A stretch of DNA of 57,698 nucleotides, from NCBI GenBank assembly GCA_017483305.1, contig JAFULC010000005.1:1-57698 (forward strand). Reading direction: 5' to 3'. The notes beneath the pieces are model-generated. The model was not told the DNA's origin, did not search any database, and saw only the letters and a list, made by a program, of their open reading frames with translations. Position 1 is the stretch's first letter. Each line of letters starts with the position of its first letter. The DNA is from Clostridia bacterium. Lineage in GTDB: Bacteria > Bacillota > Clostridia > Oscillospirales > CAG-272. Of this stretch, positions 47,704 to 56,760 are shown one piece after another. The position numbers and the translations under genes were made by a program.

Positions 47704-48750
47704 ATGTCAAATTTTACAAACAAAACCTTACTTATCACCGGCGGAACGGGATCGTTCGGAAACGCCGTGCTTAACCGCTTTATCGAAACCGACATCGGCG
47801 AGATCAGAATCTTCTCGCGCGACGAGAAAAAGCAGGACGATATGCGTCACTATTTTCAGGCAACAAAGCCCGAGGTAGCCGAGAAGATCAAATTCTATAT
47901 CGGCGATGTCCGTGATATACAGAGTGTCAGAAACGCGATGCACGGAGTCGACTACATATTCCACGCGGCAGCGCTTAAGCAGGTGCCCTCGTGCGAATTC
48001 TTCCCGATCGAAGCGGTGAAGACCAACGTGCTTGGAACCGAGAACGTACTGACTGCCGCAATCGAGGCGGGAGTCAAGAATATCGTATGCCTTTCGACCG
48101 ACAAGGCGGCATACCCCGTGAACGCGATGGGAACAAGCAAGGCAATGATGGAAAAGGTCATCGTTGCAAAGTCGAGAACGGTCAGCCCCGAGAAGACCAA
48201 GATATGCTGCACAAGATACGGCAACGTAATGTGCTCGCGCGGATCGGTCATTCCGCTTTGGATCGAACAGATCAAGGCAGGGAACCCGATCACGATCACC
48301 GATCCCACTATGACGAGATTTATAATGTCGCTTGAGGAAGCGGTCGATCTCGTGCTCTTTGCATTCGAGCACGGCGAGAGCGGAGATATTCTTGTTCAGA
48401 AGGCTCCCGCTTGTACCATCAAGACTCAGGCAGAGGCGGTCTGCGAGCTTTTCGGCGGCGACAAGGAAAATATCAAGGTCATCGGTATCCGTCACGGCGA
48501 AAAGATGTATGAAACTCTGCTCACCAACGAGGAATGCTCGAATGCCATCGATCTTGGCAATTTCTATCGCGTTCCTTGCGACAAGAGAGGACTCAACTAC
48601 GATAAATATTTCAATCAGGGCAACACCGAGAGAAATACGCTCACCGAGTTCAATTCCCATAATACTCAGCTTCTGAACGTCGAAGAAACCAAGGCAAAGA
48701 TAGCATCTCTCGCCTATATTCAGGAAGAGATCGCAAAAATGGGTAAATAA
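47704..48750 (+). CDS. capE: UDP-GlcNAc 4,6-dehydratase / 5-epimerase CapE (FnlA)
   Basis: A 348-residue short-chain dehydrogenase of the CapE/FnlA kind, which starts UDP-N-acetyl-L-fucosamine synthesis by 4,6-dehydration and 5-epimerisation of UDP-GlcNAc. NAD motif GGTGSFG (13-19), VCLSTDKAAYPVNAMGTSKAM with Met in place of the usual catalytic Tyr (MxxxK), which is normal for inverting dehydratases. GC and codon use are higher than in the preceding block. It starts after a 77-bp gap that contains a possible TATACT -10 but no good -35 box. The next two genes complete the pathway. Confidence 0.93.
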   Translation: MSNFTNKTLLITGGTGSFGNAVLNRFIETDIGEIRIFSRDEKKQDDMRHYFQATKPEVAEKIKFYIGDVRDIQSVRNAMHGVDYIFHAAALKQVPSCEFFPIEAVKTNVLGTENVLTAAIEAGVKNIVCLSTDKAAYPVNAMGTSKAMMEKVIVAKSRTVSPEKTKICCTRYGNVMCSRGSVIPLWIEQIKAGNPITITDPTMTRFIMSLEEAVDLVLFAFEHGESGDILVQKAPACTIKTQAEAVCELFGGDKENIKVIGIRHGEKMYETLLTNEECSNAIDLGNFYRVPCDKRGLNYDKYFNQGNTERNTLTEFNSHNTQLLNVEETKAKIASLAYIQEEIAKMGK

Positions 48751-48753
48751 TCA

Positions 48754-49953
48754 ATGAAAATACTGATAACCGGCGCTGGTGGTTTCGTTGGCAAAAACCT
48801 GACTGAAGCGCTCAAAAACATAAGAGACGGAAAGGATAGAACTCACCCCGGGCTTTCGGTGGACGAGCTTTACCTTTACGATATTGACTCCGAGGAGTCG
48901 TTGCTTGAGGAAGCCTGCGAAAAAGCCGACTTCGTCTTCAACCTCGCGGGAGTCAACCGTCCGCAAAATAGCGAGGAGTTTATGCAGGGCAATTTCGGCT
49001 TTGCATCCAAGCTTCTCGACACGCTGAAAAAATATAACAACAAATGCCCCGTGATGCTTTCGTCGTCGATACAGGCAACCCTTATCGGTCGCTACGACAG
49101 TGACTACGGCAGAAGCAAAAGAGCGGGGGAGGATCTGTTCTTCTCCTACGCCGCAGAAACGGGCGCAAGGGTGCTTGTTTACCGCTTCCCGAACCTTTTT
49201 GGCAAGTGGTGCAGACCGAATTATAACAGCGCCGTGGCAACCTTTTGCCACAACGTTGCAAATGACCTGCCGATAACCGTAAACGATCCCCAAATTATGC
49301 TTGAATTGCTCTATATCGACGATCTTGTCGACGAAATGATCGCCGCGCTTGAGGGCAGAGAGCACCGTTGCGAGTTTGACGGCATCGATACGGTTCTTTG
49401 CGACGAGGGAAGATACTGCGCCGTTCCCACAACGCATAAGGTCACGCTTGGCGAGATCGTAGAGCTGCTTGAGCGCTTTAGGGATCAGCCGCAAAGCCTC
49501 GTTATACCCGAAATTCCAAATAATAGCTTTGCAAAGAAGCTTTATAGCACGTACTTGTCGTATCTGCCGCGAGAAAAGGTCTCTTTTCCCTTAAAGATGA
49601 ACGTCGACGCGCGCGGAAGCTTCACCGAGCTCTTAAAGACCGACAAATGCGGTCAGTTCTCGGTAAATATCTCGAAGCCGGGCATCACGAAGGGTCAGCA
49701 TTGGCATAACACGAAGTGGGAGTTCTTCATCGTGGTCAGCGGACGAGGACTTATACAAATGCGAAAGATCGGCTCGGACGAGGTGCTTAATTTCGAGGTC
49801 TCGGGTGAGAAGATCGAGGCGGTGCATATGCTCCCGGGCTATACCCATAACATAATAAATCTGTCGGACACAGAGGACCTCGTCACGCTCATGTGGGCTA
49901 ACGAGCAGTTCGACCCGACAAGACCTGATACGTACTATGAGGTGGTTGAATGA
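48754..49953 (+). CDS. capF: CapF-type bifunctional epimerase/reductase with cupin domain
   Basis: A 399-residue CapF (FnlB): an N-terminal extended SDR (TGAGGFVGKN, catalytic YGRSK in DYGRSKRAGE) reduces the 4-keto intermediate, and a C-terminal cupin domain (about 285-399) with KGQHWHNTKWEFFIVV and HMLPGYTHNI carries a zinc site and 3-epimerase activity. The metal ligands (His in QHWHNT, Glu in WEFF and His in THNI) are present. It lies 3 bp after capE and overlaps capG by 4 bp. With CapE and CapG it forms UDP-N-acetyl-L-fucosamine. Confidence 0.93.
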   Translation: MKILITGAGGFVGKNLTEALKNIRDGKDRTHPGLSVDELYLYDIDSEESLLEEACEKADFVFNLAGVNRPQNSEEFMQGNFGFASKLLDTLKKYNNKCPVMLSSSIQATLIGRYDSDYGRSKRAGEDLFFSYAAETGARVLVYRFPNLFGKWCRPNYNSAVATFCHNVANDLPITVNDPQIMLELLYIDDLVDEMIAALEGREHRCEFDGIDTVLCDEGRYCAVPTTHKVTLGEIVELLERFRDQPQSLVIPEIPNNSFAKKLYSTYLSYLPREKVSFPLKMNVDARGSFTELLKTDKCGQFSVNISKPGITKGQHWHNTKWEFFIVVSGRGLIQMRKIGSDEVLNFEVSGEKIEAVHMLPGYTHNIINLSDTEDLVTLMWANEQFDPTRPDTYYEVVE

Positions 49954-51134
49954 ATATGAAACTTGATTACAGCGACGTAAAATTCCAAAACAACGGCAAG
50001 CTGAAGCTGCTTATCATCGTAGGCACGCGCCCCGAGATAATCCGTCTTTCTGCCGTTATCACAAAATGCCGTAAATATTTTGACTGTATCCTCGCGCATA
50101 CGGGTCAGAATTACGACTATAATCTCAACGGAGTCTTCTTCAAGGATCTGAAGCTTGAAGCTCCCGAGGTCTATATGAACGCCGTTGGCGACGACCTTGG
50201 CGAGACCGTTGGCAACATAATCAATTGCTCGTACAAGCTGATGAACGAGATCAGACCCGATGCACTGCTTGTTCTCGGCGATACAAACTCCTGCCTCTCT
50301 GCGATCGCCGCAAAGAGACTTCACATCCCGATCTTCCACATGGAAGCAGGAAACAGATGCAAGGATGAGTGTCTGCCCGAGGAGACCAACCGCCGCATCG
50401 TGGACATAATCTCGGATGTAAACCTCGCGTATTCCGAGCAGGCAAGAACCTATCTGCACGAGTGCGGTCTGCCTAAGGAAAGAACCTACGTTACAGGCTC
50501 GCCCATGGCAGAGGTCCTGCGCGCAAATCTCGATGAGATAAGGGCAAGCGACATCCACGCACGCCTCGGACTCGAGAAGAAAAAATACATTCTCCTCTCA
50601 GCACACAGAGAAGAGAATATCGATACCGAAAAGAACTTTTTGTCGCTCTTCACCGCGATCAATAAAATGGAGGAGAAGTACGATATGCCCGTGCTTTATT
50701 CCTGCCACCCGAGAAGCAAAAAGCGACTTGAGACGAGCGGATTTGAGCTCGACAAACGGGTTATCTGCCACGAGCCTCTCGGCTTCCATGACTATAACTG
50801 CTTGCAGATGAACGCTTTTGCGGTGGTCTCCGACAGCGGCACGCTCCCCGAGGAAAGCTCGTTCTTTACAAGCGTTGGCAATCCTTTCCCCGCAGTTTGT
50901 ATTCGCACCTCGACCGAGCGTCCCGAGGCGCTTGACAAGGCTTGCTTCATCCTTGCGGGTATCGACGAAGGCTCGCTTTTGCAGGCGGTCGATACCGCGG
51001 TCGAAATGACCGTGCAGGGCGACCACGGCATCCCCGTACCAACCTATACTGATGAGATCGTCTCGACCAAGGTGGTTAAAATCATCCAGTCCTATACGGG
51101 CGTGGTAAATAAGATGGTCTGGAGAAAATTCTGA
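49950..51134 (+). CDS. capG: UDP-N-acetylglucosamine 2-epimerase family protein CapG (FnlC)
   Basis: A 394-residue non-hydrolysing 2-epimerase. Signature segments are IIVGTRPEIIRLSAVI, LAHTGQNYDYN, VLGDTNSCLSAIAAKR, FHMEAGNR, EETNRRIVD and SDSGTLPEESS. In the CapEFG pathway it converts UDP-N-acetyl-6-deoxy-talosamine to UDP-N-acetyl-L-fucosamine. The ATGA start overlaps capF. The three-gene order matches staphylococcal type 5/8 capsule and Pseudomonas O11 loci. The alternative reading, UDP-GlcNAc to UDP-ManNAc, is less likely given the partners. Confidence 0.93.
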   Translation: MNMKLDYSDVKFQNNGKLKLLIIVGTRPEIIRLSAVITKCRKYFDCILAHTGQNYDYNLNGVFFKDLKLEAPEVYMNAVGDDLGETVGNIINCSYKLMNEIRPDALLVLGDTNSCLSAIAAKRLHIPIFHMEAGNRCKDECLPEETNRRIVDIISDVNLAYSEQARTYLHECGLPKERTYVTGSPMAEVLRANLDEIRASDIHARLGLEKKKYILLSAHREENIDTEKNFLSLFTAINKMEEKYDMPVLYSCHPRSKKRLETSGFELDKRVICHEPLGFHDYNCLQMNAFAVVSDSGTLPEESSFFTSVGNPFPAVCIRTSTERPEALDKACFILAGIDEGSLLQAVDTAVEMTVQGDHGIPVPTYTDEIVSTKVVKIIQSYTGVVNKMVWRKF

Positions 51135-51163
51135 TTTATTCCAATACGAAAGGGGGCTCAGAT

Positions 51164-52336
51164 ATGAGTAATAAAATATTCGATATTATGATGTCGTGTC
51201 TGAGCGACATCCTTTTCGGCAAAAAGCTCCCGACCGACGAAAGCTTTACGGCACAAGAGCTTGCCGAGGTCTATAAGCTATCAAAAATGCACGATCTCGC
51301 GCACCTTGTCGGCGCGTCGCTTTCAAAATCGGGGCTATTTGAAAATGCTCCCGAAATAGCCGAAAGATTTGAAAAAGAGCAGTATCTTGCAGTCAGCCGA
51401 TATGAAAACTTCAAGTATGAAATAAATCGCATTTGCGGCGTTTTCGACGAAGAAAAGATCCCTTACATCTTGCTCAAGGGAGCGGTCATCCGCGATCTCT
51501 ATCCTGAGCCATGGATGAGAACGAGCTGCGACGTTGACATTCTCGTCAGGGAGGAGGACTTTGACAACGCCGTGGCGGCTTTGACCGATCGAATCGGATA
51601 CAAGGCAGACGGAAACAAGAATTTCCACGACATCGATCTGTTTTCCGAAAGCGGAGTCCACCTTGAATTGCATTTCAGCATTAAGGAGGATATCCCCGAG
51701 CTCGATAGGGTGCTATCGCGCGTTTGGGATTATGCACACAAGACTGATGAATCCTCGCAAAGATACGACCTGTCGAGCGAATTTCTTCTTTATCACCTGA
51801 TTGCACACGCCGCGTACCATTTTGTCGGCGGTGGCTGCGGAGTACGACCTCTGACCGATATTTATCTCTTGAAAAACAAGCTTGACTACGACGAGAACGC
51901 CTTGATGCAGCTATGTGAGGAAAGCGAAATCGGAAAGTTCTATACCTCTGTGACTAAGCTTTGCGCTTGTTGGTTTGAGGGAGAAGAGCACATTGTGTTG
52001 ACCGATGAAATGCAAAAATTCATCCTTCAGGGCGGTACGTACGGAACAAAGGAAGCACATATCGCGGCAAGGCAGGAGGCAAGAGGCGGCAAGAGAGGAT
52101 ATGCGATGTCCCGCATCTTCGCGCCTTATTCGGTTCTTAAGCAAAGATATCCCGAAATGCGCGGTCGCGCAATGACGCCTATCTATCAGGTTCGCAGATG
52201 GGTAGACGTTGCCAGAGACGGCGGTGCAAGGCGGTCGATGCAGGAGCTGAGGATAAACAGCTCAATGGACATCGAAAAGGTAAAAACTGTGCAGAATCTT
52301 ATGAAGCAGCTCAAGCTCGATAAGCATATAAAATAG
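51164..52336 (+). CDS. Nucleotidyltransferase-fold protein (NTP_transf_5 type)
   Basis: A 390-residue member of an uncharacterised nucleotidyltransferase family. The core is ILLKGAVIRDLYPEPWMRTS (about 105-124) followed by CDVDILV with the paired Asp residues that would bind metal in a polymerase-beta fold, and VHLELHFSIKED. Such genes occur at the ends of polysaccharide loci and next to asparagine-synthase-like genes; no substrate is established. It follows capG by 29 bp and has GGGGG before the ATG. The C-terminal third is helical and basic. It is the last gene before the strong terminator, so probably of the glycan transcript. Confidence 0.8.
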   Translation: MSNKIFDIMMSCLSDILFGKKLPTDESFTAQELAEVYKLSKMHDLAHLVGASLSKSGLFENAPEIAERFEKEQYLAVSRYENFKYEINRICGVFDEEKIPYILLKGAVIRDLYPEPWMRTSCDVDILVREEDFDNAVAALTDRIGYKADGNKNFHDIDLFSESGVHLELHFSIKEDIPELDRVLSRVWDYAHKTDESSQRYDLSSEFLLYHLIAHAAYHFVGGGCGVRPLTDIYLLKNKLDYDENALMQLCEESEIGKFYTSVTKLCACWFEGEEHIVLTDEMQKFILQGGTYGTKEAHIAARQEARGGKRGYAMSRIFAPYSVLKQRYPEMRGRAMTPIYQVRRWVDVARDGGARRSMQELRINSSMDIEKVKTVQNLMKQLKLDKHIK

Positions 52337-52342
52337 TAAGCA

Positions 52343-52384
52343 CACAAAGGGTTGTGGCGTTCGCCACAACCCTTTGTGCTTTTG
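52343..52384 (+). terminator. Strong rho-independent terminator of the polysaccharide locus
   Basis: A stem of about 15 bp, CACAAAGGGTTGTGG pairing with its complement across the short loop near 52357-52362, followed by CTTTTGTTT. Confidence 0.9.
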
Positions 52385-52516
52385 TTTGCTTTATCAGTAT
52401 GCTTGTCGGTGGATAATGTTATTGCTCCAAACGCAGAAAAAAGCAACGGATTTCTGTGCAGATTGACAAAAGCGTTAAATTTGACCCGAAAATAATGAAA
52501 TAAAATGCATTTTTGA

Positions 52517-52545
52517 TTGACATTTGATTAAAAAAGGTATATAAT
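52517..52545 (+). promoter_or_regulatory. Consensus promoter of the RpiR operon
   Basis: Perfect TTGACA (52517-52522), 17-bp spacer, TATAAT (52540-52545). Its position rules out the upstream in-frame ATG at 52545 as a start. Confidence 0.85.
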
Positions 52546-52586
52546 TGTATAATGTATTGTTGTGCCAACAAATAACACCGAAAGGT

Positions 52587-53462
52587 ATGGACAGAAGAGT
52601 GAAAAACGACGTTTTAAAGCTGATTGAAGCAAACGAAGGCAAATTTTCCAAGGGTCAGCGACAGATAGCCGCGTACGTTACCCAGCATTACGACAAGGCA
52701 GCGTATATGACCGCCGCAAAGCTTGGCCGTGAGGTCGGAGTCTCCGAGTCGACCGTTGTTCGATTCGTTATGGAGCTTGGCTTTGAGGGCTATCCCGAAT
52801 TTCAGCGCTCGTTGCGCTCTCTTATTAGATCGCGTTTGACCGCGGTGCAGAGAATAGAGGTTACGAACAGCCTTATAGGCGAGGGTGACGTGCTTGATAC
52901 CGTGCTCTGCTCGGATATAGAAAAAATAAAAAGAACGCTGGAGGGAATCGACAAGAGCGCCTTCAATGCAGCAGTAAAGAACATAAACGACGCCAGGACT
53001 CTTTATATTATCGGTATGCGCGCCTCGTCACATCTCGCAGGATTGTTTAATTACAGCCTTCGTATGCTTTCCGATAACGTACGTTTCATACAGACTACCT
53101 CGGGAAGCGAGACGTTTGAGCAGATGATGAATATCGGAGAGGGTGACGCGCTTTTCGCTATCAGCTTTCCTCGCTATTCGCAGAGCATAATCAAGGGAGT
53201 TGAGTTTGCCAAGCGAGCAGGCGCTGACATTATTGCGCTTACCGATAGTGAGAACTCTCCTTTGGCGGCTCATGCGGATCAGCTTCTTGTTGCACAGAGC
53301 GATATGGCATCCTTTGCCGACTCTCTTGTGGCACCGATGTCGGTTATCAACGCACTTATAGTAGCAGTTACACGAGAGCGCAGCGAAGAATTCTCGGAAC
53401 GACTCCGCCGTCTTGAAACGGTGTGGGATGAATACAACGTTTATAATAATACCGATAAGTAA
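52587..53462 (+). CDS. RpiR/MurR-family transcription regulator
   Basis: A 291-residue regulator: N-terminal helix-turn-helix (about 25-75, with TAAKLGREVGVSESTVVRFVMEL) and C-terminal SIS sugar-phosphate-binding domain (about 120-250, YIIGMRASSHLA and FAISFPRYSQS). RpiR/MurR proteins sense phosphosugars such as MurNAc-6-P. The ligand is not predictable: the next genes are not sugar catabolism genes. Start: ATG 52587 fits the family length, although AAAGG is very near it; the GTG at 52599 is an alternative. Expressed from the promoter at 52517 and probably co-transcribed with the flavoprotein. Confidence 0.9.
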   Translation: MDRRVKNDVLKLIEANEGKFSKGQRQIAAYVTQHYDKAAYMTAAKLGREVGVSESTVVRFVMELGFEGYPEFQRSLRSLIRSRLTAVQRIEVTNSLIGEGDVLDTVLCSDIEKIKRTLEGIDKSAFNAAVKNINDARTLYIIGMRASSHLAGLFNYSLRMLSDNVRFIQTTSGSETFEQMMNIGEGDALFAISFPRYSQSIIKGVEFAKRAGADIIALTDSENSPLAAHADQLLVAQSDMASFADSLVAPMSVINALIVAVTRERSEEFSERLRRLETVWDEYNVYNNTDK

Positions 53463-53463
53463 T

Positions 53464-54714
53464 ATGTCAAAAGAGCTGAATACCAATAAAACCGTGGCGG
53501 TCGTCGGAGGCGGAGCTGCGGGAATGATGGCGGCGATTCACGCCGCATACGGCGGAGCAGAGGTGCTTTTGTTCGAGAAGAATGACCGTCTCGGCAGAAA
53601 GCTTCGCATAACGGGAAAAGGCCGCTGCAACGTGACCAACGATTGTTCAACGAACGAGTTTCTCACAAACGTGCCTACAAATCCGCGCTTCCTTTATACC
53701 GCGTTGAATAGATTCTCAACCTCGGATACCATCGACTTCTTCGAGGGCTGCGGAGTGCCTCTTAAGACCGAGCGCGGTCGCAGAGTTTTTCCCGTCTCGG
53801 ATAAGGCGGCGGACATAGTAAACGCGCTTACCGACCGTTGCCGCGATTGCGGTGTCAGGGTCGTGTACAGTAAGGTCACCTCAATTGATATTGAGGATGG
53901 CAAGGTTGTCGGACTAAGGACAAGCTCGGGAGAATATCAGTGCGATAAGGTAATTATCTGCACGGGCGGCAGATCGTACAGCGGAACAGGCTCGGACGGA
54001 GACGGATACAGATTTGCAAGCGAGGCAGGGCATACAGTCACCGCGTTGCGCCCGTCGCTCGTTCCTATTGTCGCAGACACCAATCTCTGCGCGAGAATGC
54101 AGGGACTTTCGCTCAAAAACGTCGCGCTTAAGATCGTTAGAACCGACAACGGCAAAGCCGTTTACGAGGATTTCGGCGAGATGATGTTCACCCATTTCGG
54201 TATGACGGGCCCTATGGTGCTTTCGGCATCGGCACACGTACCCGATATTGAAAAAGGAAAATACGAGGCTATAATCGACCTCAAGCCCGCACTTGACGAG
54301 GCAGCACTGGACGCGAGAATAAGAGCTGACTTTCTCAAGTACAACAACAAGGACTTCATCAATTCTCTCGGCGACCTTCTGCCGCTCAAGGCGATCGAGC
54401 CGATAGTCGATATCTCGGGCATTGATCCGAGAAAAAAGGTCAATTCGGTCACCAAGGAGGAAAGAAGAAGACTCCTCGAGGCGATCAAATATATGATAAT
54501 CCCGCTTTTGCGCTTCCGTCCTATCGACGAGGCGATCATAACAAAGGGCGGAGTCGCCGTAAACGAGGTAAATCCCAAAACTATGGAGTCGAAGCTTGTT
54601 TCGGGACTTTATTTCGCGGGTGAGGTGCTCGACCTTGACGCGTACACGGGTGGATTTAATCTCCAGATCGCATTTTCCACCGCAGTTCTTGCAGGAGAGA
54701 ATGCGGCAGAGTGA
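53464..54714 (+). CDS. NAD(P)/FAD-dependent oxidoreductase (BaiN/YhiN, HI0933-like)
   Basis: A 416-residue flavoprotein of the HI0933/YhiN family. FAD motif VGGGAAGMMAA (about 13-23), the GRKLRITGKGRCNVTN signature, TGGRSYSGTGSDGDGY in the middle and GLYFAGEVLDLDAYTGG near the C-terminus, which is the family's late FAD-binding motif. BaiN was assigned to bile-acid 7-alpha-dehydroxylation in Clostridium scindens, but the family is very widespread, so a bile-acid role should not be assumed. The frame extends upstream, but the ATG at 53464, just after the RpiR stop, gives the normal start. Confidence 0.88.
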   Translation: MSKELNTNKTVAVVGGGAAGMMAAIHAAYGGAEVLLFEKNDRLGRKLRITGKGRCNVTNDCSTNEFLTNVPTNPRFLYTALNRFSTSDTIDFFEGCGVPLKTERGRRVFPVSDKAADIVNALTDRCRDCGVRVVYSKVTSIDIEDGKVVGLRTSSGEYQCDKVIICTGGRSYSGTGSDGDGYRFASEAGHTVTALRPSLVPIVADTNLCARMQGLSLKNVALKIVRTDNGKAVYEDFGEMMFTHFGMTGPMVLSASAHVPDIEKGKYEAIIDLKPALDEAALDARIRADFLKYNNKDFINSLGDLLPLKAIEPIVDISGIDPRKKVNSVTKEERRRLLEAIKYMIIPLLRFRPIDEAIITKGGVAVNEVNPKTMESKLVSGLYFAGEVLDLDAYTGGFNLQIAFSTAVLAGENAAE

Positions 54715-54765
54715 CCGACCCAAACACGATTTTTCGCCGCTGCGTGCGGCAGTATGGAGAATTAT

Positions 54766-55407
54766 ATGCACATTTTTTTGATACGTCACGGAGAGTCGCT
54801 TGCAAACGTAGGCGATAACTACGAAAAAAGAATACCCGATCACCTCGTTCCTCTGACCGAAAACGGCAAGGAGCAGGCGCGTACCAACGGCAAATGGCTT
54901 GCCGAATATTGTGCGCAAAAGGGAATCGACCTATCTTCCGCGAGAATATGGAGAAGCCCTTTTCTCAGAACGAGACAGACCTGCGACGAATTCAATAAAT
55001 ATCTGAATATACAGGATATCCGCGAGGACATCACGCTCACCGAGCAGCAGTTCGGACTTTTCGACGCTGTGCCGTATGAAAAATGGCAGGAGCTATTCCC
55101 GGTGGAATTTGAGGAATATAAGCGCCAGTGCTCGAATCTTGGCAAATTCTACGCGCGTGTTCCGATGGGCGAGAGCCCGTTTGACGTGGCGATCCGAGTC
55201 CATCAGTTTATGGGAACGATCTACCGCGACTATGATAAGCACGGCGTGGACACGCTCTTCGTATTCACCCACGGCACGACCCTCCGCACCTTCCTTATGA
55301 GGTGGTTTCACTACTCTCCGGAATGGTATCAGGAGGAGTCGAATCCGAAAAACTGTATGATCAGAGAGATCGACGGCGACGTTGATCTGGGATACATAAA
55401 CGTATAA
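54766..55407 (+). CDS. Histidine phosphatase superfamily protein
   Basis: A 213-residue member of the phosphoglycerate-mutase-like histidine phosphatases. The nucleophile His is in LIRHGESLANVG (about residue 8), the second Arg in WRSPFLRTRQTC, the acid Glu in FEEYKRQC or the nearby loop, and the second catalytic His in VFTHGTTLRTFL. It may act on sugar phosphates, nucleotides or phosphoglycerate; not determinable. An ATG at 54754 is in frame, but the GGAG inside it is positioned for the ATG at 54766. Same strand and close spacing (51 bp) to the flavoprotein gene; cmk follows after 20 bp. Confidence 0.87.
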   Translation: MHIFLIRHGESLANVGDNYEKRIPDHLVPLTENGKEQARTNGKWLAEYCAQKGIDLSSARIWRSPFLRTRQTCDEFNKYLNIQDIREDITLTEQQFGLFDAVPYEKWQELFPVEFEEYKRQCSNLGKFYARVPMGESPFDVAIRVHQFMGTIYRDYDKHGVDTLFVFTHGTTLRTFLMRWFHYSPEWYQEESNPKNCMIREIDGDVDLGYINV

Positions 55408-55427
55408 TCACAATTATGGAGGCATAA

Positions 55428-56126
55428 ATGAAAAAGATAGCAGTTGCCATCGACGGACCCGGAGGCGCGGGAAAGTCCACGATTTCAAAGGAAGTAGCCA
55501 AAAGACTTGGCATCATTTACGTTGATACGGGTGCGCTCTACCGCACGGTCGGATATTATTCAAGAGAGCAGGGACTTTCGGTCGAGGATGCAAGAGTAAG
55601 TGAGAAGATCACGCCCCTGCTCGACGGCATAAATATAGAGATCAGATACGTAGACGGTGCACAGCACGTCATTCTCAACGGCGAGGACCTCGGAGACAAG
55701 ATCAGACAGCCCGACATTTCGATGTACGCCTCGGCGTGCTCGTCGGTCGGAAACGTCCGCGCGTTTTTGCTTGAAACACAGAAGAAGCTTGCAAGAGAGA
55801 ATAGCGTAATAATGGACGGACGTGATATCGGCACGGTCATTCTTCCCGATGCGGATGTCAAGATCTTCCTGACCGCGTCCGAAAAGGCAAGAGCAACCAG
55901 ACGCTATAACGAGCTTATAGCAAAAGGAGCCGACGTGAAGTACGAGGACGTCCTCAGTGAGCTCGTCGAGCGCGACCGCGCAGACAGCAGCCGTGACGTC
56001 GCACCTCTCAAGCCCGCCGAAGATGCCCACCTTTTTGATAATTCCGAGTACGATTTCGGTCAGTCGGTTGAATATATCATCAAGGTAATAGCTGAAAAAA
56101 CAGGAGTAACAGAAGTTGAAAAGTAA
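55428..56126 (+). CDS. cmk: Cytidylate kinase
   Basis: A 232-residue CMP/dCMP kinase. P-loop DGPGGAGKSTISKEVA (about 9-24), IYVDTGALYRTVGYYS substrate loop, VIMDGRDIGTVI and DVKIFLTASEKARATRRYNE late motifs. It phosphorylates CMP and dCMP for RNA, DNA and lipid synthesis. GGAGG lies 8 bp before the ATG. It overlaps plsC by 11 bp, and plsC is followed by ispH: the cmk-plsC-ispH-rpsA order is widespread in Clostridia. Confidence 0.97.
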   Translation: MKKIAVAIDGPGGAGKSTISKEVAKRLGIIYVDTGALYRTVGYYSREQGLSVEDARVSEKITPLLDGINIEIRYVDGAQHVILNGEDLGDKIRQPDISMYASACSSVGNVRAFLLETQKKLARENSVIMDGRDIGTVILPDADVKIFLTASEKARATRRYNELIAKGADVKYEDVLSELVERDRADSSRDVAPLKPAEDAHLFDNSEYDFGQSVEYIIKVIAEKTGVTEVEK

Positions 56127-56760
56127 GGTTTACAGCGGATTTGTAAAGGTCTTGGGACCGATCATCCGATTTATTTTCAGATTGCACTATCACGACCTCG
56201 ATAACGAGCCGTCTGCCGAGGACGGACCGTACATTATGATCTGCAATCATATCTCCAATGCCGATCCGGTTTTCCTGTGCGCCAAGGGAACAAAGCAGCA
56301 GCCTCATTATATGGCGAAAAAGGAGCTTTTCAAGGTGCCGCTTCTCAATAAGCTTGTCGCGGCTCTCGGAGCATACCCCGTAGACCGTAAAAAAGCCGAC
56401 GTGTCGGCGATCAAGAAAACGATCGCAATGCTCAAGGAGGGCAAGTGCATCGGAATCTTTCCGCAAGGACACAGAGAAAAGGGGAAAACGCCACGCGAGG
56501 CAACCCTGAAAAACGGCGCGGCTATGATAGCAACTCGTGCGCAGGTCTCGATCCTTCCGTGCTATATAAGAACCAAGAAAAACAAATTTGCCTTCTTCCG
56601 CAGAGTCGACGTTTACTACGGCAAGCCGATAAGATTCGAGGAGCTTGGCTACGATCCCGACGCCGCAGGCGAATATACGAGAATCAGCAACGTTATGTTC
56701 GAGAAGGTCTGCGAGCTTTACGACAAAGCCGAGGCGGAGGACAAAAAGCGTGGAAAATAA
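56116..56760 (+). CDS. plsC: 1-acyl-sn-glycerol-3-phosphate acyltransferase
   Basis: A 214-residue PlsC-type acyltransferase making phosphatidic acid from lysophosphatidic acid. The HX4D motif is CNHISNADPVFL (about 50-61), the glycerol-phosphate motif is GIFPQGHREKGKTPR (about 113-127; Q in place of the usual E), and the N-terminal hydrophobic stretch anchors it to the membrane. The start is a TTG at 56116 with GGAG 9 bp upstream, overlapping cmk by 11 bp; no closer ATG fits. It overlaps ispH by 11 bp. Confidence 0.94.
   Translation: MKSKVYSGFVKVLGPIIRFIFRLHYHDLDNEPSAEDGPYIMICNHISNADPVFLCAKGTKQQPHYMAKKELFKVPLLNKLVAALGAYPVDRKKADVSAIKKTIAMLKEGKCIGIFPQGHREKGKTPREATLKNGAAMIATRAQVSILPCYIRTKKNKFAFFRRVDVYYGKPIRFEELGYDPDAAGEYTRISNVMFEKVCELYDKAEAEDKKRGK

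Noticed and set aside
47728-48660. A 310-codon frame on the strand opposite capE
   Set aside because: It mirrors the strongly biased codons of capE, has no ribosome site and shows no family motif; capE is certain.
53464-54714. The BaiN-like flavoprotein as evidence for bile-acid 7-dehydroxylation
   Set aside because: The family is present in most Bacillota and no other bai gene is in the window.
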